Positions 7,984-15,644 of a stretch of 64,000 bases of DNA are shown one piece after another. The DNA comes from Spongiactinospora rosea (GTDB lineage Bacteria; Actinomycetota; Actinomycetes; Streptosporangiales; Streptosporangiaceae). The translations under genes were made by a program, and so were the position numbers. Each line of letters begins with the position of its first letter. Position 1 is the first letter of the stretch. The notes below the pieces were generated by a model. That model did no database searches and was not told the DNA's origin. It saw only the letters and a list, made by a program, of their open reading frames with translations. The stretch spans positions 62,001-126,000 of the forward strand of contig NZ_QMEY01000025.1 of assembly GCF_003315795.1 (NCBI RefSeq), given 5' to 3'.

Positions 7984-9540
7984 TCACGCTTTCGGGTGTT
8001 CGATGCTTTCGCCTCGGTGCCGGGGTAAGAGGGGATGGTCGGTGTGCTCGGAGAGGGGGCTGGGGTGGGTGTTCCGGGGCTGGATGAGGTGGCGGGGGAG
8101 TTCGAGCGGTTTCTGCGGTTGGAGCGTGGGCTTTCTGAGCACACGGTGCGGGCCTATCTGACCGACCTGGGCGGGTTGCTGGGGCATTTGCGAGCCACGG
8201 GGGCGCGGACCTTGGCGGGGTTGGACATCGTCGTGCTGCGGGCGTGGCTCGCCGAGCAGCATCGGGCGGGGCTCGCGCGGGCGACGCTGGCCCGTCGGAC
8301 GGCGTGTGCGCGGGTGTTCTCGACGTTCGCCCATCGGCGGGGGTGGCTGGCCGATGATCCGGGGTTGTTGCTGGGGACGGCCAAGGCCGGACGGACGCTG
8401 CCGGCGGTGCTGGGGCAGGATGAGGCGCGAGCGGTGCTCGACGGGCCCGAAGGGGAGGGGCCGAAGAGGCTGCGCGATCAGGCGATCATGGAAGTGCTCT
8501 ACGGCACCGGGATCCGGGTCAGTGAGCTGTGCGCGCTCGACGTGGACGATGTCGATCGTGACCGCAGGACGTTGCGGGTGCTCGGCAAGGGCGGCAGGGA
8601 GCGTACGGTGCCCTTCGGGGCTCCGGCGATGCAGGCCATGGACGCCTGGTGCGTGCAGGGCAGGCCGCTGTGGATCCGGGAGCGGAGCGGGCCGGCGCTG
8701 TTCCTCGGGGCCAGGGGCGGGCGGATCGACCCCGGGACGGTACGGCGGGTCGTGCACGCCCGGCTGGCCGCGGTGGAGGGCGCTCCCGACATGGGCCCGC
8801 ACGGGTTGCGGCACACGGCGGCCACGCACCTGCTGGAAGGCGGGGCGGACCTCCGCAGTGTTCAGGAGATCCTGGGACACGCCTCGCTCAACACCACCCA
8901 GATCTATACCCATGTGTCCATCGACCGGCTCCGGAGCGCCTACCGGCAGGCGCATCCACGAGCTTGAGGTGGGCGGCGGCCACAGGGGGAGCAGCCGGAC
9001 CGGGGCGAGCCCCAGGAGCAGCAGCGGGTCGAGATAGCCGGTGCCGCCGCGCAGGCCCCAGTGCAGGCAGGAGACCGGGCAGTGGGCAGGGCCGCCGATC
9101 GGTGGCTCCTCGATGACGCCGAGCGCGTCGCCGGCGGCCACCGTCTGGCCGCGGCGTATTCGTGCCCGGACGGGCAGGTACGTGCTTCGCAGCCCGCCTT
9201 CGTGCAGGACGGTGACCACCCCTCGCCCTCCCACCGGCCCGGCGAAGCCCACGGTGCCCGGTCCGGGGGAACGGATCGTGTCGCCCGGAGCGGCCTGGAG
9301 ATCGACCCCCCGATGGCCGGCGAGCCAGGGCTGCGCGGGAGGCGCGAAGTGCCGCAGGATCCGCGGCCGACCTGTCACGGGCCATGTCCAGGCCGGCGGT
9401 GAGGGGGTGCTGTCTCCGTTCGCCGGAGGGACGGGGAGGCAGGTGGCGAACACCATGAGGGTGGTGCCCGCTCGCGTGAACGCGCGCCGGAGGAAGCGTG
9501 CGGCGGCGGTGAAGGACGGGCGGGGCGTGGTGTGGTTCAT
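7984..9540 (-). CDS. M23-family metallopeptidase, frame running on antisense to xerC
   Basis: Starting at ATG 9540 the product has an N-terminal hydrophobic signal segment (TTLMVFATCLPVPPA), then an M23/LysM-type peptidase domain with the zinc motif GHRGVDL and the C-terminal CLHWGLRGGTGYLDP signature common in actinomycete members. Such proteins cleave peptidoglycan cross-bridges or are scaffold proteins in the wall. Only about the first 195 residues (9540 to about 8955) look like this family, ending at LAPVRLLPLW. No stop follows in frame, and the reading frame stays open to 7984 across the whole of xerC, giving a 518-residue product with a Pro/Arg/His-rich tail typical of antisense reading. 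A stop in another phase near 8944 suggests a one-base change near the real end. Confidence 0.6.
   Translation of the reverse strand: MNHTTPRPSFTAAARFLRRAFTRAGTTLMVFATCLPVPPANGDSTPSPPAWTWPVTGRPRILRHFAPPAQPWLAGHRGVDLQAAPGDTIRSPGPGTVGFAGPVGGRGVVTVLHEGGLRSTYLPVRARIRRGQTVAAGDALGVIEEPPIGGPAHCPVSCLHWGLRGGTGYLDPLLLLGLAPVRLLPLWPPPTSSSWMRLPVGAPEPVDGHMGIDLGGVERGVSQDLLNTAEVRPAFQQVRGRRVPQPVRAHVGSALHRGQPGVHDPPYRPGVDPPAPGPEEQRRPAPLPDPQRPALHAPGVHGLHRRSPEGHRTLPAALAEHPQRPAVTIDIVHVERAQLTDPDPGAVEHFHDRLIAQPLRPLPFGPVEHRSRLILPQHRRQRPSGLGRPQQQPRIIGQPPPPMGERREHPRTRRPTGQRRPREPRPMLLGEPRPQHDDVQPRQGPRPRGSQMPQQPAQVGQIGPHRVLRKPTLQPQKPLELPRHLIQPRNTHPSPLSEHTDHPLLPRHRGESIEHPKA
8035..8967 (+). CDS. xerC: Tyrosine recombinase XerC-type
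   Basis: 310-residue tyrosine recombinase with an N-terminal SAM-like core-binding domain (about 18-105) and a complete catalytic domain. The active-site residues are in place: Arg161 (GIRVSEL), Lys185 (GKGGRE), His256 and Arg259 (HGLRHTAATH), His282 (LGHASLNTTQIYTH) and the nucleophile Tyr291. Its length and place between dprA and rpsB match the chromosome-dimer resolvase of actinomycetes rather than a phage integrase; no attachment sites or prophage genes are nearby. A minus-strand M23 peptidase frame runs through it in antisense. Confidence 0.92.
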   Translation: MVGVLGEGAGVGVPGLDEVAGEFERFLRLERGLSEHTVRAYLTDLGGLLGHLRATGARTLAGLDIVVLRAWLAEQHRAGLARATLARRTACARVFSTFAHRRGWLADDPGLLLGTAKAGRTLPAVLGQDEARAVLDGPEGEGPKRLRDQAIMEVLYGTGIRVSELCALDVDDVDRDRRTLRVLGKGGRERTVPFGAPAMQAMDAWCVQGRPLWIRERSGPALFLGARGGRIDPGTVRRVVHARLAAVEGAPDMGPHGLRHTAATHLLEGGADLRSVQEILGHASLNTTQIYTHVSIDRLRSAYRQAHPRA

Positions 9541-9641
9541 CTGCCCAAGGGTGGAGGACGGCGCAAGATCGAGGAGCGGGTGAACGCGGTTCTGTGGATG
9601 GCGAGGGGGCGTTGTCCACAAGTAGGCCGAATCAAGGGGCG

Positions 9642-10919
9642 TCAAGGGCGCGGGGCGTGGCGGAGGGGGGAGAGCCAGATGCAGGGGATGGCGAGGAGGC
9701 CGCCCGCGGCGCAGATCCAGATGACCGGGCGCAGGCCGAAGAGTTCGCCGAGCACGCCGCCGATCAGGCCGCCTATGGTGAGGACGCCCTGGGTGGCGAA
9801 GGCCGAGGTGGCCTTGACGCGGCCGAGGTACTCGGTGGGCGTCTCGCGCGCCATCAGCGTGTTCATGCAGGTCGCGAAGGTGACGATGACGATGCCCACG
9901 ACGATGGAGGCCGAGCCGAGCAGCGCGGCCTTGACCGGCAGGGAGCCGCCGGTGAAGGCCACGACCACGTAGTCGCTGGGGAAGAGCAGTACCGAGCCGA
10001 GCAGTACGCGCTCGTCGCCGTACCGGCCGACCAGGCGCGGGACGATGATCGCGCCGAGGATGCCGCCGATCCCGAAGCAGGCGGTGAGGCCGCCGATCAT
10101 CCCGGACGGCAGTTCCAGCTCGTTGAGGGCATAGAGCATGAAGATCGCGATGTAGGCGCTGGCGAAGAAGTTGTGCGTCGCGCCCGCGCCGAGGAGGGCG
10201 CGCAGGATCGGGTTGGCGAGGCTCAGGTGCAGGCCGTACTTGATGTCGCGCCACATGCCCTGGGTGGCGGCGGGGGTGTGCCGCTCGGTGGCACGGATCG
10301 AGCGCAGCAGCGACGCGGAGATCAGGAAGGCGACGGCCTCCGCGAGTACGGCGAGCGGGGCGCTCAGCGCCTGTACCAGCACACCGCCCAGGCCGGGGCC
10401 GCCGACCGAGGCGACGGACTGTGTGGCCTGCGCCCCGGCGATGGCCTCGGTGCGCTGTGAGGGCGGTACGACGGCGAGCAGGTACGGGAAATCGGCCGAC
10501 CGGAAGACGACCGCGCAGGCGCCGACCACGAAGGCCACCGTGAGCAGGTAGGGCACCGTCAGCACGCCGAGGTACCAGAACAGCGGCACGGTGGCGGCCA
10601 TGACCGCCGCCACCAGCTCGCAGGCGATCATCAACGGCCTGCGCCTGGTCATCCGGTCCGCGACCACGCCCGCGACCAGCCCGAACAGCAGATGCGGGAG
10701 CGTCGAGGCGGCGGTCAGCGCGCCCATCTCCAAGGACGAACTGCCGAGCAGGGTCGCCGCGGTGAGCGGGATGGCCAGGCGGGAGACCTCCGAACCGCTG
10801 AGCGAGATCGTCCGAGCGGTCCAGTAGAGGCGGTAGTCGCGCTGCCTTCTGAGCGGTGGCTCGGGCGCGGGTACGACGGCCGGATCCGGGTGCGGCGAGT
10901 CGTGAAAGATATCTTTCAT
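9642..10919 (-). CDS. MFS drug-efflux-type transporter
   Basis: 425-residue major facilitator of the DHA3/MFS_3 type, with about 12 hydrophobic segments. The motif A region GVVADRMTRRRPLM lies near residues 84-97. It probably exports a small toxic molecule by proton antiport. The ATG sits inside the palindrome TGAAAGATATCTTTCA, and the gene is divergent from the ArsR-type regulator at 10989, which is therefore its probable repressor. The substrate cannot be told from the sequence. Confidence 0.85.
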   Translation of the reverse strand: MKDIFHDSPHPDPAVVPAPEPPLRRQRDYRLYWTARTISLSGSEVSRLAIPLTAATLLGSSSLEMGALTAASTLPHLLFGLVAGVVADRMTRRRPLMIACELVAAVMAATVPLFWYLGVLTVPYLLTVAFVVGACAVVFRSADFPYLLAVVPPSQRTEAIAGAQATQSVASVGGPGLGGVLVQALSAPLAVLAEAVAFLISASLLRSIRATERHTPAATQGMWRDIKYGLHLSLANPILRALLGAGATHNFFASAYIAIFMLYALNELELPSGMIGGLTACFGIGGILGAIIVPRLVGRYGDERVLLGSVLLFPSDYVVVAFTGGSLPVKAALLGSASIVVGIVIVTFATCMNTLMARETPTEYLGRVKATSAFATQGVLTIGGLIGGVLGELFGLRPVIWICAAGGLLAIPCIWLSPLRHAPRP

Positions 10920-10961
10920 AGTTGTGAAGATAATGCTTCACGATTACGAAGACAACGCTTC
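10903..10961. promoter_or_regulatory. Three evenly spaced dyads between the MFS gene and its regulator
   Basis: Three 14-bp dyads start exactly 22 bp apart: GAAAGATATCTTTC (10904-10917, part of a perfect 16-bp palindrome), GAAGATAATGCTTC (10926-10939) and GAAGACAACGCTTC (10948-10961). The shared pattern is GAAG-N6-CTTC. Two helical turns between sites puts three dimers on the same DNA face. The first covers the MFS start codon. I infer these are the operators of the adjacent ArsR-type regulator. Confidence 0.7.
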
Positions 10962-10988
10962 AGATCTACGGGCGGGTACGGTTTGCAC

Positions 10989-11624
10989 ATGACGGGGCAC
11001 CAGCCGATGGCACTCAGCGATCCGAAGGCGATGCGCGCCCTCGCGCATCCGGCCCGCCTGGCCATCCTGACCCGGCTGCAGACCGAGGGCGTGGCGACGG
11101 CGACCGAGGTCGCCGAGGTGGTCGGGGTGACGCCCAGCGCGGCCAGCTACCACCTGCGGATGCTCGCGAAGTACGGCTTCGTGGAGGACGCGCCGCCGCG
11201 GGGCGACGGCAGGGAACGCGTGTGGCAGGCCCGCGAGCAGGGGATGTCGGTCACCCCGGAACCGGGGGACGAGCCGGAGGTGCGGGCGGCGAAGGACCTG
11301 CTGATCAGGGCCTTCCGGGCCAACGCCGACGACGAGGTCACGCGGGCGCTGGCGCACCGGGAGAGGGAGGCCGCCGAGTGGCGGGACGCGGCCGTCTGGG
11401 TGCGTTCGATCCTGCTGGTGGACGCCGAGGAGCTGAAGGGCCTGGCGAAGCGGATCGAGGAACTGATCGCCCCCTACCGGGTGAGCGTCAGGGCCAGGTC
11501 CGAGACGACGACGGGGGCCAGGCTCGCCGAGGCGCAGATCAACCTCTTCCCCAGGGCGGAGCGACGCGCCCAGGGCCTGCCGACCGAGGTCCACGGCGTG
11601 CACCCCGACCAACGGCTCGACTGA
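10989..11624 (+). CDS. ArsR/HTH_20-type transcriptional regulator
   Basis: 211 residues from ATG 10989 (ATG 11007 is an alternative). The N-terminal winged helix is clear: LSDPKAMRALAHPARLAILTRLQ, then TATEVAEVVGVTPSAASYHLRMLAKYGFVEDAP, residues about 8-65, followed by a charged wing with GDGRERVW. The C-terminal half is helical and charged, without the metal-binding cysteines of classical ArsR, so it probably senses an organic ligand. The gene is divergent from the MFS exporter, with three dyads in the shared promoter region; repression of the exporter and of itself is the obvious reading. Confidence 0.85.
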   Translation: MTGHQPMALSDPKAMRALAHPARLAILTRLQTEGVATATEVAEVVGVTPSAASYHLRMLAKYGFVEDAPPRGDGRERVWQAREQGMSVTPEPGDEPEVRAAKDLLIRAFRANADDEVTRALAHREREAAEWRDAAVWVRSILLVDAEELKGLAKRIEELIAPYRVSVRARSETTTGARLAEAQINLFPRAERRAQGLPTEVHGVHPDQRLD

Positions 11625-11703
11625 GCGATCCGGTCTGCCCGGCGCGTCCGGGGGGCGGGTGTGGCGGTAAGACCGGCTGACGCGATGTGGTCAGGTACAC
11701 TTT

Positions 11704-11871
11704 GCGTGGCCTGTGCCCGCAGGCCGACTACGCGCGCCCAGCAGCGACGCCGTTCTCTCGGTCCGGATGTGAGTCCGGTTGGAACGGCGCGGGGCCGCCA
11801 GGGCGGTAGCCGTACGGCTATCGCGTAACCGAGACCGCGCCCAGTGATGGGCGCCCCGACCAGGAGGCACC
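11704..11871 (+). ncRNA. Structured leader of rpsB (candidate ribosomal-protein autoregulatory RNA)
   Basis: About 170 bases before rpsB hold no gene but fold well. Hairpin 1 (11704-11733) has GCGT-GGCCTG pairing with CAGGCC and ACGC. Hairpin 2 (11748-11789) has an 8-bp outer stem CGCCGTTC/GAACGGCG and an inner stem CCGGA/TCCGG. A perfect 14-bp palindrome TAGCCGTACGGCTA lies at 11807-11820. A TACACT at 11696-11701 could be the -10 element, but I see no good -35 at the right distance. S2 controls its own operon through its leader in several bacteria; that this leader does so is inference. Confidence 0.5.
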
Positions 11872-12852
11872 ATGGCTCCCGTCGTCACCATGCGACAGCT
11901 TCTCGAAAGCGGCGTTCACTTCGGTCACCAGACCCGCCGCTGGAACCCCAAGATGAAGCGCTTCATCTTCACCGAGCGCAATGGCATCTACATCATCGAC
12001 CTGCAGAAGTCGCTGTCCTTCATCGACCGCGCGTACGACTTCGTCAAGGAGACGGTCGCGCACGGCGGCACCATTCTGTTCGTCGGCACCAAGAAGCAGG
12101 CCCAGGAGGCCATCGCCGAGCAGTCCACGCGCGTCGGCATGCCGTACGTGAACCAGCGCTGGCTGGGCGGCATGCTCACCAACTTCTCCACCGTGCACAA
12201 GCGGCTCCAGCGCCTGAAGGAGCTGGAGGAGCTCGACTTCGACAATGTGGCCGGCTCCGGCCTCACCAAGAAGGAGCTCCTGATGCGCCGCCGCGAGAAG
12301 GAGAAGCTCGAGCGCACGCTCGGCGGCATCAGGGACATGGCCAGGGTGCCGAGCGCGGTGTGGGTCGTCGACACCAAGAAGGAGCACATCGGCGTCAACG
12401 AGGCGCGCAAGCTGGGCATCCCGGTCGTCGCGATCCTTGACACCAACTGCGACCCCGACGAGGTCGACTACCCGATCCCGGGCAACGACGACGCCATCCG
12501 CTCGGTGAGCCTGCTCACCCGCGTGATCGCCGACGCCGTCGCCGACGGGCTCATGGCCCGCGCGGGCGCCGGTCGCGGCGACGAGAAGCCGGCCGGTCAG
12601 GCCCAGGCCGAGCCGCTGGCCGAGTGGGAGCGGGAGCTGCTGGAGCGCGCTGAGGGCGAGGCGGCCAAGGACGAGGCCCCGGCCGCCGCCGAGAGCGCGG
12701 AGGCGGCCCCGCAGGCCGAGGCGCCCGCGGAGGCTCCCGCCGCCGCCGAGGCCGAGACCGAGGCTCCGCAGGCTGAGGCCGCGGAGGCCGAGGCTCCGCA
12801 GGCCGAAGCCGCGCAGGCCGAGTCCGGCGAGGCCGAGCAGCAGCAGGGCTGA
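11872..12852 (+). CDS. rpsB: 30S ribosomal protein S2
   Basis: 326 residues starting MAPVVTMRQLLESGVHFGHQTRRWNPKM, the hallmark of S2, with AGGAGG about 8 bases before the ATG. The ribosomal part ends near residue 235 (VSLLTRVIADAVADGLM). About 90 further residues form an Ala/Glu/Pro-rich acidic tail, which is common in actinomycete S2 but long here. It binds the 30S head and is needed for S1 binding or late assembly. It heads the rpsB-tsf-pyrH-frr series. Confidence 0.98.
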   Translation: MAPVVTMRQLLESGVHFGHQTRRWNPKMKRFIFTERNGIYIIDLQKSLSFIDRAYDFVKETVAHGGTILFVGTKKQAQEAIAEQSTRVGMPYVNQRWLGGMLTNFSTVHKRLQRLKELEELDFDNVAGSGLTKKELLMRRREKEKLERTLGGIRDMARVPSAVWVVDTKKEHIGVNEARKLGIPVVAILDTNCDPDEVDYPIPGNDDAIRSVSLLTRVIADAVADGLMARAGAGRGDEKPAGQAQAEPLAEWERELLERAEGEAAKDEAPAAAESAEAAPQAEAPAEAPAAAEAETEAPQAEAAEAEAPQAEAAQAESGEAEQQQG

Positions 12853-12857
12853 GCCCT

Positions 12858-12936
12858 CCGGTACGGCCCGCACGCGGGCCGTACCGGGCAACGGATCTCC
12901 CCGGGTGGGCGGGCCTCTCCGGGCTCGCCCACCCGG
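12858..12936 (+). terminator. Two tandem hairpins between rpsB and tsf
   Basis: Hairpin A has 13-bp perfect arms, CCGGTACGGCCCG at 12858-12870 and its complement at 12875-12887, with a 4-base loop. Hairpin B has 11-bp perfect arms, CCGGGTGGGCG at 12901-12911 and complement at 12926-12936. Neither is followed by a T run, so they are better read as attenuators, RNA-processing or stabilising structures that set the S2 to EF-Ts ratio than as full terminators. Confidence 0.65.
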
Positions 12937-12977
12937 TCCCACGACGACTCCCAGACGACTCCCACGAGGGAAAGACA

Positions 12978-13811
12978 ATGGCTTCTGTGAACATGGCCGA
13001 CGTCAAGCGGCTCCGTGAGGCGACCGCCGCGGGCATGATGGCCTGTAAGAAGGCGCTGGAGGAGGCGGGCGGCGACTTCGACAAGGCCGTCGACCTGCTG
13101 CGCATCAAGGGCGCCAAGGACGTCGGCAAGCGCGAGGCGCGTACCGCCTCCAACGGCCTGATCGCCGTCAAGCACGTCGGCGACTCGCTGGCCGCGCTGC
13201 TGGAGCTCAACTGCGAGACCGACTTCGTGGCCAAGTCCGAGCGGTTCCAGGAGGTCGCGGCCACCGTCGTCGAGTACATCGCCGACGCCAAGCCGGCCGA
13301 CGTACCGGCCCTGCTCGACTCCCAGATCGGCGGCAAGTCGGTCAAGGAGATCCTGGACGAGACCAACGCCGCGCTCGGCGAGAAGATCGAGATCCGCCGC
13401 TTCGCCGTGCTCGAAGGCGGCTACATCGGCAGCTACATGCACAAGACCGACCCCCAGCTCCCGCCGACCCTCGGCGTGCTGGTCCAGCTCGACGTGCAGA
13501 ACGCCGAGATCGCCAAGGAGATCGCGCAGCACACCGCCGCGATGGCGCCGAAGTACCTGGACGCCGCGAGCGTCCCGGCCGACGTCATCGAGAAGGAGCG
13601 CGCGGTCTTCGAGCAGATGACCCGCGAGGAGGGCAAGCCGGAGGCGGCGCTGCCCAAGATCGTGGACGGCCGGATCAACGGCTGGTACCGCGACTTCACC
13701 CTGCTCCAGCAGGTGTTCGTCAAGGACGGCAAGAAGAGCGTGGGCAAGATCGCCGAAGAGGCGGGCGTGAAGGTGCTGAGCTTCGTCCGGTACAAGGTAG
13801 GACAGGCTTAG
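12978..13811 (+). CDS. tsf: Translation elongation factor Ts
   Basis: 277 residues. The N-terminal UBA-like part (MADVKRLREATAAGMMACKKALEEAGGDFDKAVDLLR) and the EF-Tu-contacting TDFVAKSERF motif identify EF-Ts, the nucleotide exchange factor of EF-Tu. A GAGGGAAAG site precedes the ATG. The length is that of actinomycete EF-Ts. It follows rpsB after 125 bases that hold two hairpins, and pyrH follows 43 bases later. Confidence 0.98.
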   Translation: MASVNMADVKRLREATAAGMMACKKALEEAGGDFDKAVDLLRIKGAKDVGKREARTASNGLIAVKHVGDSLAALLELNCETDFVAKSERFQEVAATVVEYIADAKPADVPALLDSQIGGKSVKEILDETNAALGEKIEIRRFAVLEGGYIGSYMHKTDPQLPPTLGVLVQLDVQNAEIAKEIAQHTAAMAPKYLDAASVPADVIEKERAVFEQMTREEGKPEAALPKIVDGRINGWYRDFTLLQQVFVKDGKKSVGKIAEEAGVKVLSFVRYKVGQA

Positions 13812-13854
13812 TCTTACTAGCAGCCCGAACAGCCCAGTCGAGGAGGCCGCCGTC

Positions 13855-14622
13855 GTGCAGGAGAACCCCGAACCCGCTACGCCGGCGGTTTCATCGCATT
13901 CGGGGCCATTGCGCTGGAAGCGAGTGATGCTCAAGCTCTCCGGCGAGGCGTTCGCCGGCCGGGAGCCACTGGGCATCGACGGGGTGGTGGTCGGCCATCT
14001 GGCCGACGCGATCGCCGAGGTGGTGCGCGAGGGCGTACAGGTGTCCGTGGTGGTCGGCGGCGGCAACATGTTCCGCGGCGCCACGCTCTCCCAGCAGGGG
14101 ATGGACCGTGCCCGTGCCGACTACATGGGCATGCTGGGCACGGTCATCAACTGCCTCGCCCTGCAGGACTTCCTGGAGAAGCGCGGGGTCGAGACCCGCG
14201 TGCAGACCGCCATCACCATGCAGCAGGTCGCCGAGCCGTTCCTGCCCAGGAGGGCGATCCGCCACCTGGAGAAGGGCCGTGTGGTGATCTTCGGCGCGGG
14301 CCTGGGCTCGCCGTTCTTCTCGACCGACACCTGCGCCGCGCAGCGCGCGCTGGAGATCGGGGCCGAGGCGCTGCTGAAGGGTACGCAGGTCGATGGCGTC
14401 TACGACTCCGACCCGCGGAAGAATCCCGATGCCGTACGCTTCGACCACCTGGAGTACGGGGAGGTCCTCACCAGAGGGCTCGGGGTCATGGACGCCACCG
14501 CCATCAGCCTGTGCATGGACAACGGGCTTCCCATCGTGGTCTTCGACCTGCTGGGGGATGGCAACGTGCTCCGGGCGGTCCGCGGTGAGAAGATCGGCAC
14601 GCTGGTGAGTCCGGCAAGGTAA
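13855..14622 (+). CDS. pyrH: Uridylate kinase
   Basis: 255 residues from GTG 13855, with AGGAGG at about 13841. It has the amino-acid-kinase fold: RVMLKLSGEAFAG near residue 23, VVGGGNMFRG near 63, and GTQVDGVYDSDPRKNPDAVRFD near 176. It phosphorylates UMP to UDP for RNA and UDP-sugar synthesis. About 20 extra residues at the N-terminus look disordered; an internal start at the Met of VMLKLSG is less likely given the ribosome site. Confidence 0.97.
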   Translation: MQENPEPATPAVSSHSGPLRWKRVMLKLSGEAFAGREPLGIDGVVVGHLADAIAEVVREGVQVSVVVGGGNMFRGATLSQQGMDRARADYMGMLGTVINCLALQDFLEKRGVETRVQTAITMQQVAEPFLPRRAIRHLEKGRVVIFGAGLGSPFFSTDTCAAQRALEIGAEALLKGTQVDGVYDSDPRKNPDAVRFDHLEYGEVLTRGLGVMDATAISLCMDNGLPIVVFDLLGDGNVLRAVRGEKIGTLVSPAR

Positions 14623-14703
14623 GTCAAGCTCGCGGTCCGCGGAGGCCAGCCCTTCGCGGACGGGGACGGACACCCCTCGTGGGCAGCGAAATAGGGAGCC
14701 GCT

Positions 14704-15261
14704 GTGATCGACGAAACTCTCCTCGAAGCCGAGGAAAAGATGGACAAGGCCGTGACCGTCGCGAAGGAGGACTTCGCGGGCATCCGTACCGGCCGGGTCA
14801 CGCCGTCGATGTTCAACAAGATCAACGCCGACTACTACGGCACGCCGACCCCGGTCCAGCAGCTGGCGTCGTTCCACGTGCCGGAGGCGCGGATGGTGAT
14901 CATCCAGCCCTACGACAAGGGTGCGATGACCGCGATCGAGAAGGCGATCCGGGACAGTGACCTCGGGGTCAACCCGGGCAACGACGGGCAGATCATTCGC
15001 GTGGTCTTCCCCGAGCTGTCCGAGGAGCGGCGCAAGGAGTACATCAAGGTCGCCCGCTCGAAGGCCGAGTCGGCGCGGGTCGCGGTGCGCAACATCCGCC
15101 GGCACGCCAAGGAGGCCCTGGACAAGCTCGTCAAGGACGGCGAGGCCGGGGAGGACGAGGTGCGGCGTGCGGAGAAGGAGCTCGACGACCTCACCCAGAA
15201 GCACGTCGCGCAGATCGACGAGCTGCTCAAGCACAAGGAATCCGAGCTGCTCGAAGTCTGA
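14704..15261 (+). CDS. frr: Ribosome recycling factor
   Basis: 185 residues from GTG 14704, with AGGGAG just upstream. Signature parts are MDKAVTVAKEDFAGIRTGRVTPSMF, the central LSEERRKEYIKVARSKAESARVAVRNIRR, and the C-terminal long helix ending in HVAQIDELLKHKESELLEV. Together with EF-G it splits the post-termination ribosome. It lies 81 bases after pyrH and is the last of the translation genes in this series. Confidence 0.97.
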   Translation: MIDETLLEAEEKMDKAVTVAKEDFAGIRTGRVTPSMFNKINADYYGTPTPVQQLASFHVPEARMVIIQPYDKGAMTAIEKAIRDSDLGVNPGNDGQIIRVVFPELSEERRKEYIKVARSKAESARVAVRNIRRHAKEALDKLVKDGEAGEDEVRRAEKELDDLTQKHVAQIDELLKHKESELLEV

Positions 15262-15644
15262 GCGGCGGGCCTGCTGAACAGCCCGACCGGGCCGGTGCGG
15301 TGAGGCGGCTTCCCGTACCGGTCGGTGGGGCTCCAGTGGCCTGGGCGTCGATTCTGGCGAAACGATGCTTTCGGGTTGTTGGTGGCTCTTGAGGTGCTTG
15401 CGCAGGCCGGTGGAGCCAAGGGCGGTGTCCCGGGATATCCGGCATTGTCCAGACACTAGGCTGGTGGATGGACAATAAGCTGCAATACGGACATCTGGCC
15501 GGTGGGGCAGGACGTCCTGGTCCGCCGTGGACGACCTGGCCCGGACCGGCCCGGATGGGGGGAGCCGGGACACCGGCGAGCCGCCGATGTTCCGGACCGG
15601 CCCGGGTGCTGCCATGAAGAAGTGCGTAGGAGAGTGAGACGCGC
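15262..15644. other. Intergenic region before cdsA with an inverted repeat
   Basis: About 380 bases without a convincing gene. At 15444-15476 there is an 8-bp perfect inverted repeat, ATTGTCCA and TGGACAAT, separated by 17 bases that contain TAGGCT (15457-15462), a possible -10 element. This could be a repressor site over a cdsA promoter. AGGAGA at about 15628 serves the cdsA start. Confidence 0.45.

Noticed and set aside
8035..8967. Mobile-element integrase
   Set aside because: Length, motifs and position between dprA and rpsB fit the housekeeping Xer recombinase; no repeats or cargo indicate an integrated element.
11677..11701. CTGACG...TACACT as a complete rpsB promoter
   Set aside because: The hexamers are only 13 bases apart; TACACT alone may be a -10 element, but no proper -35 is seen.
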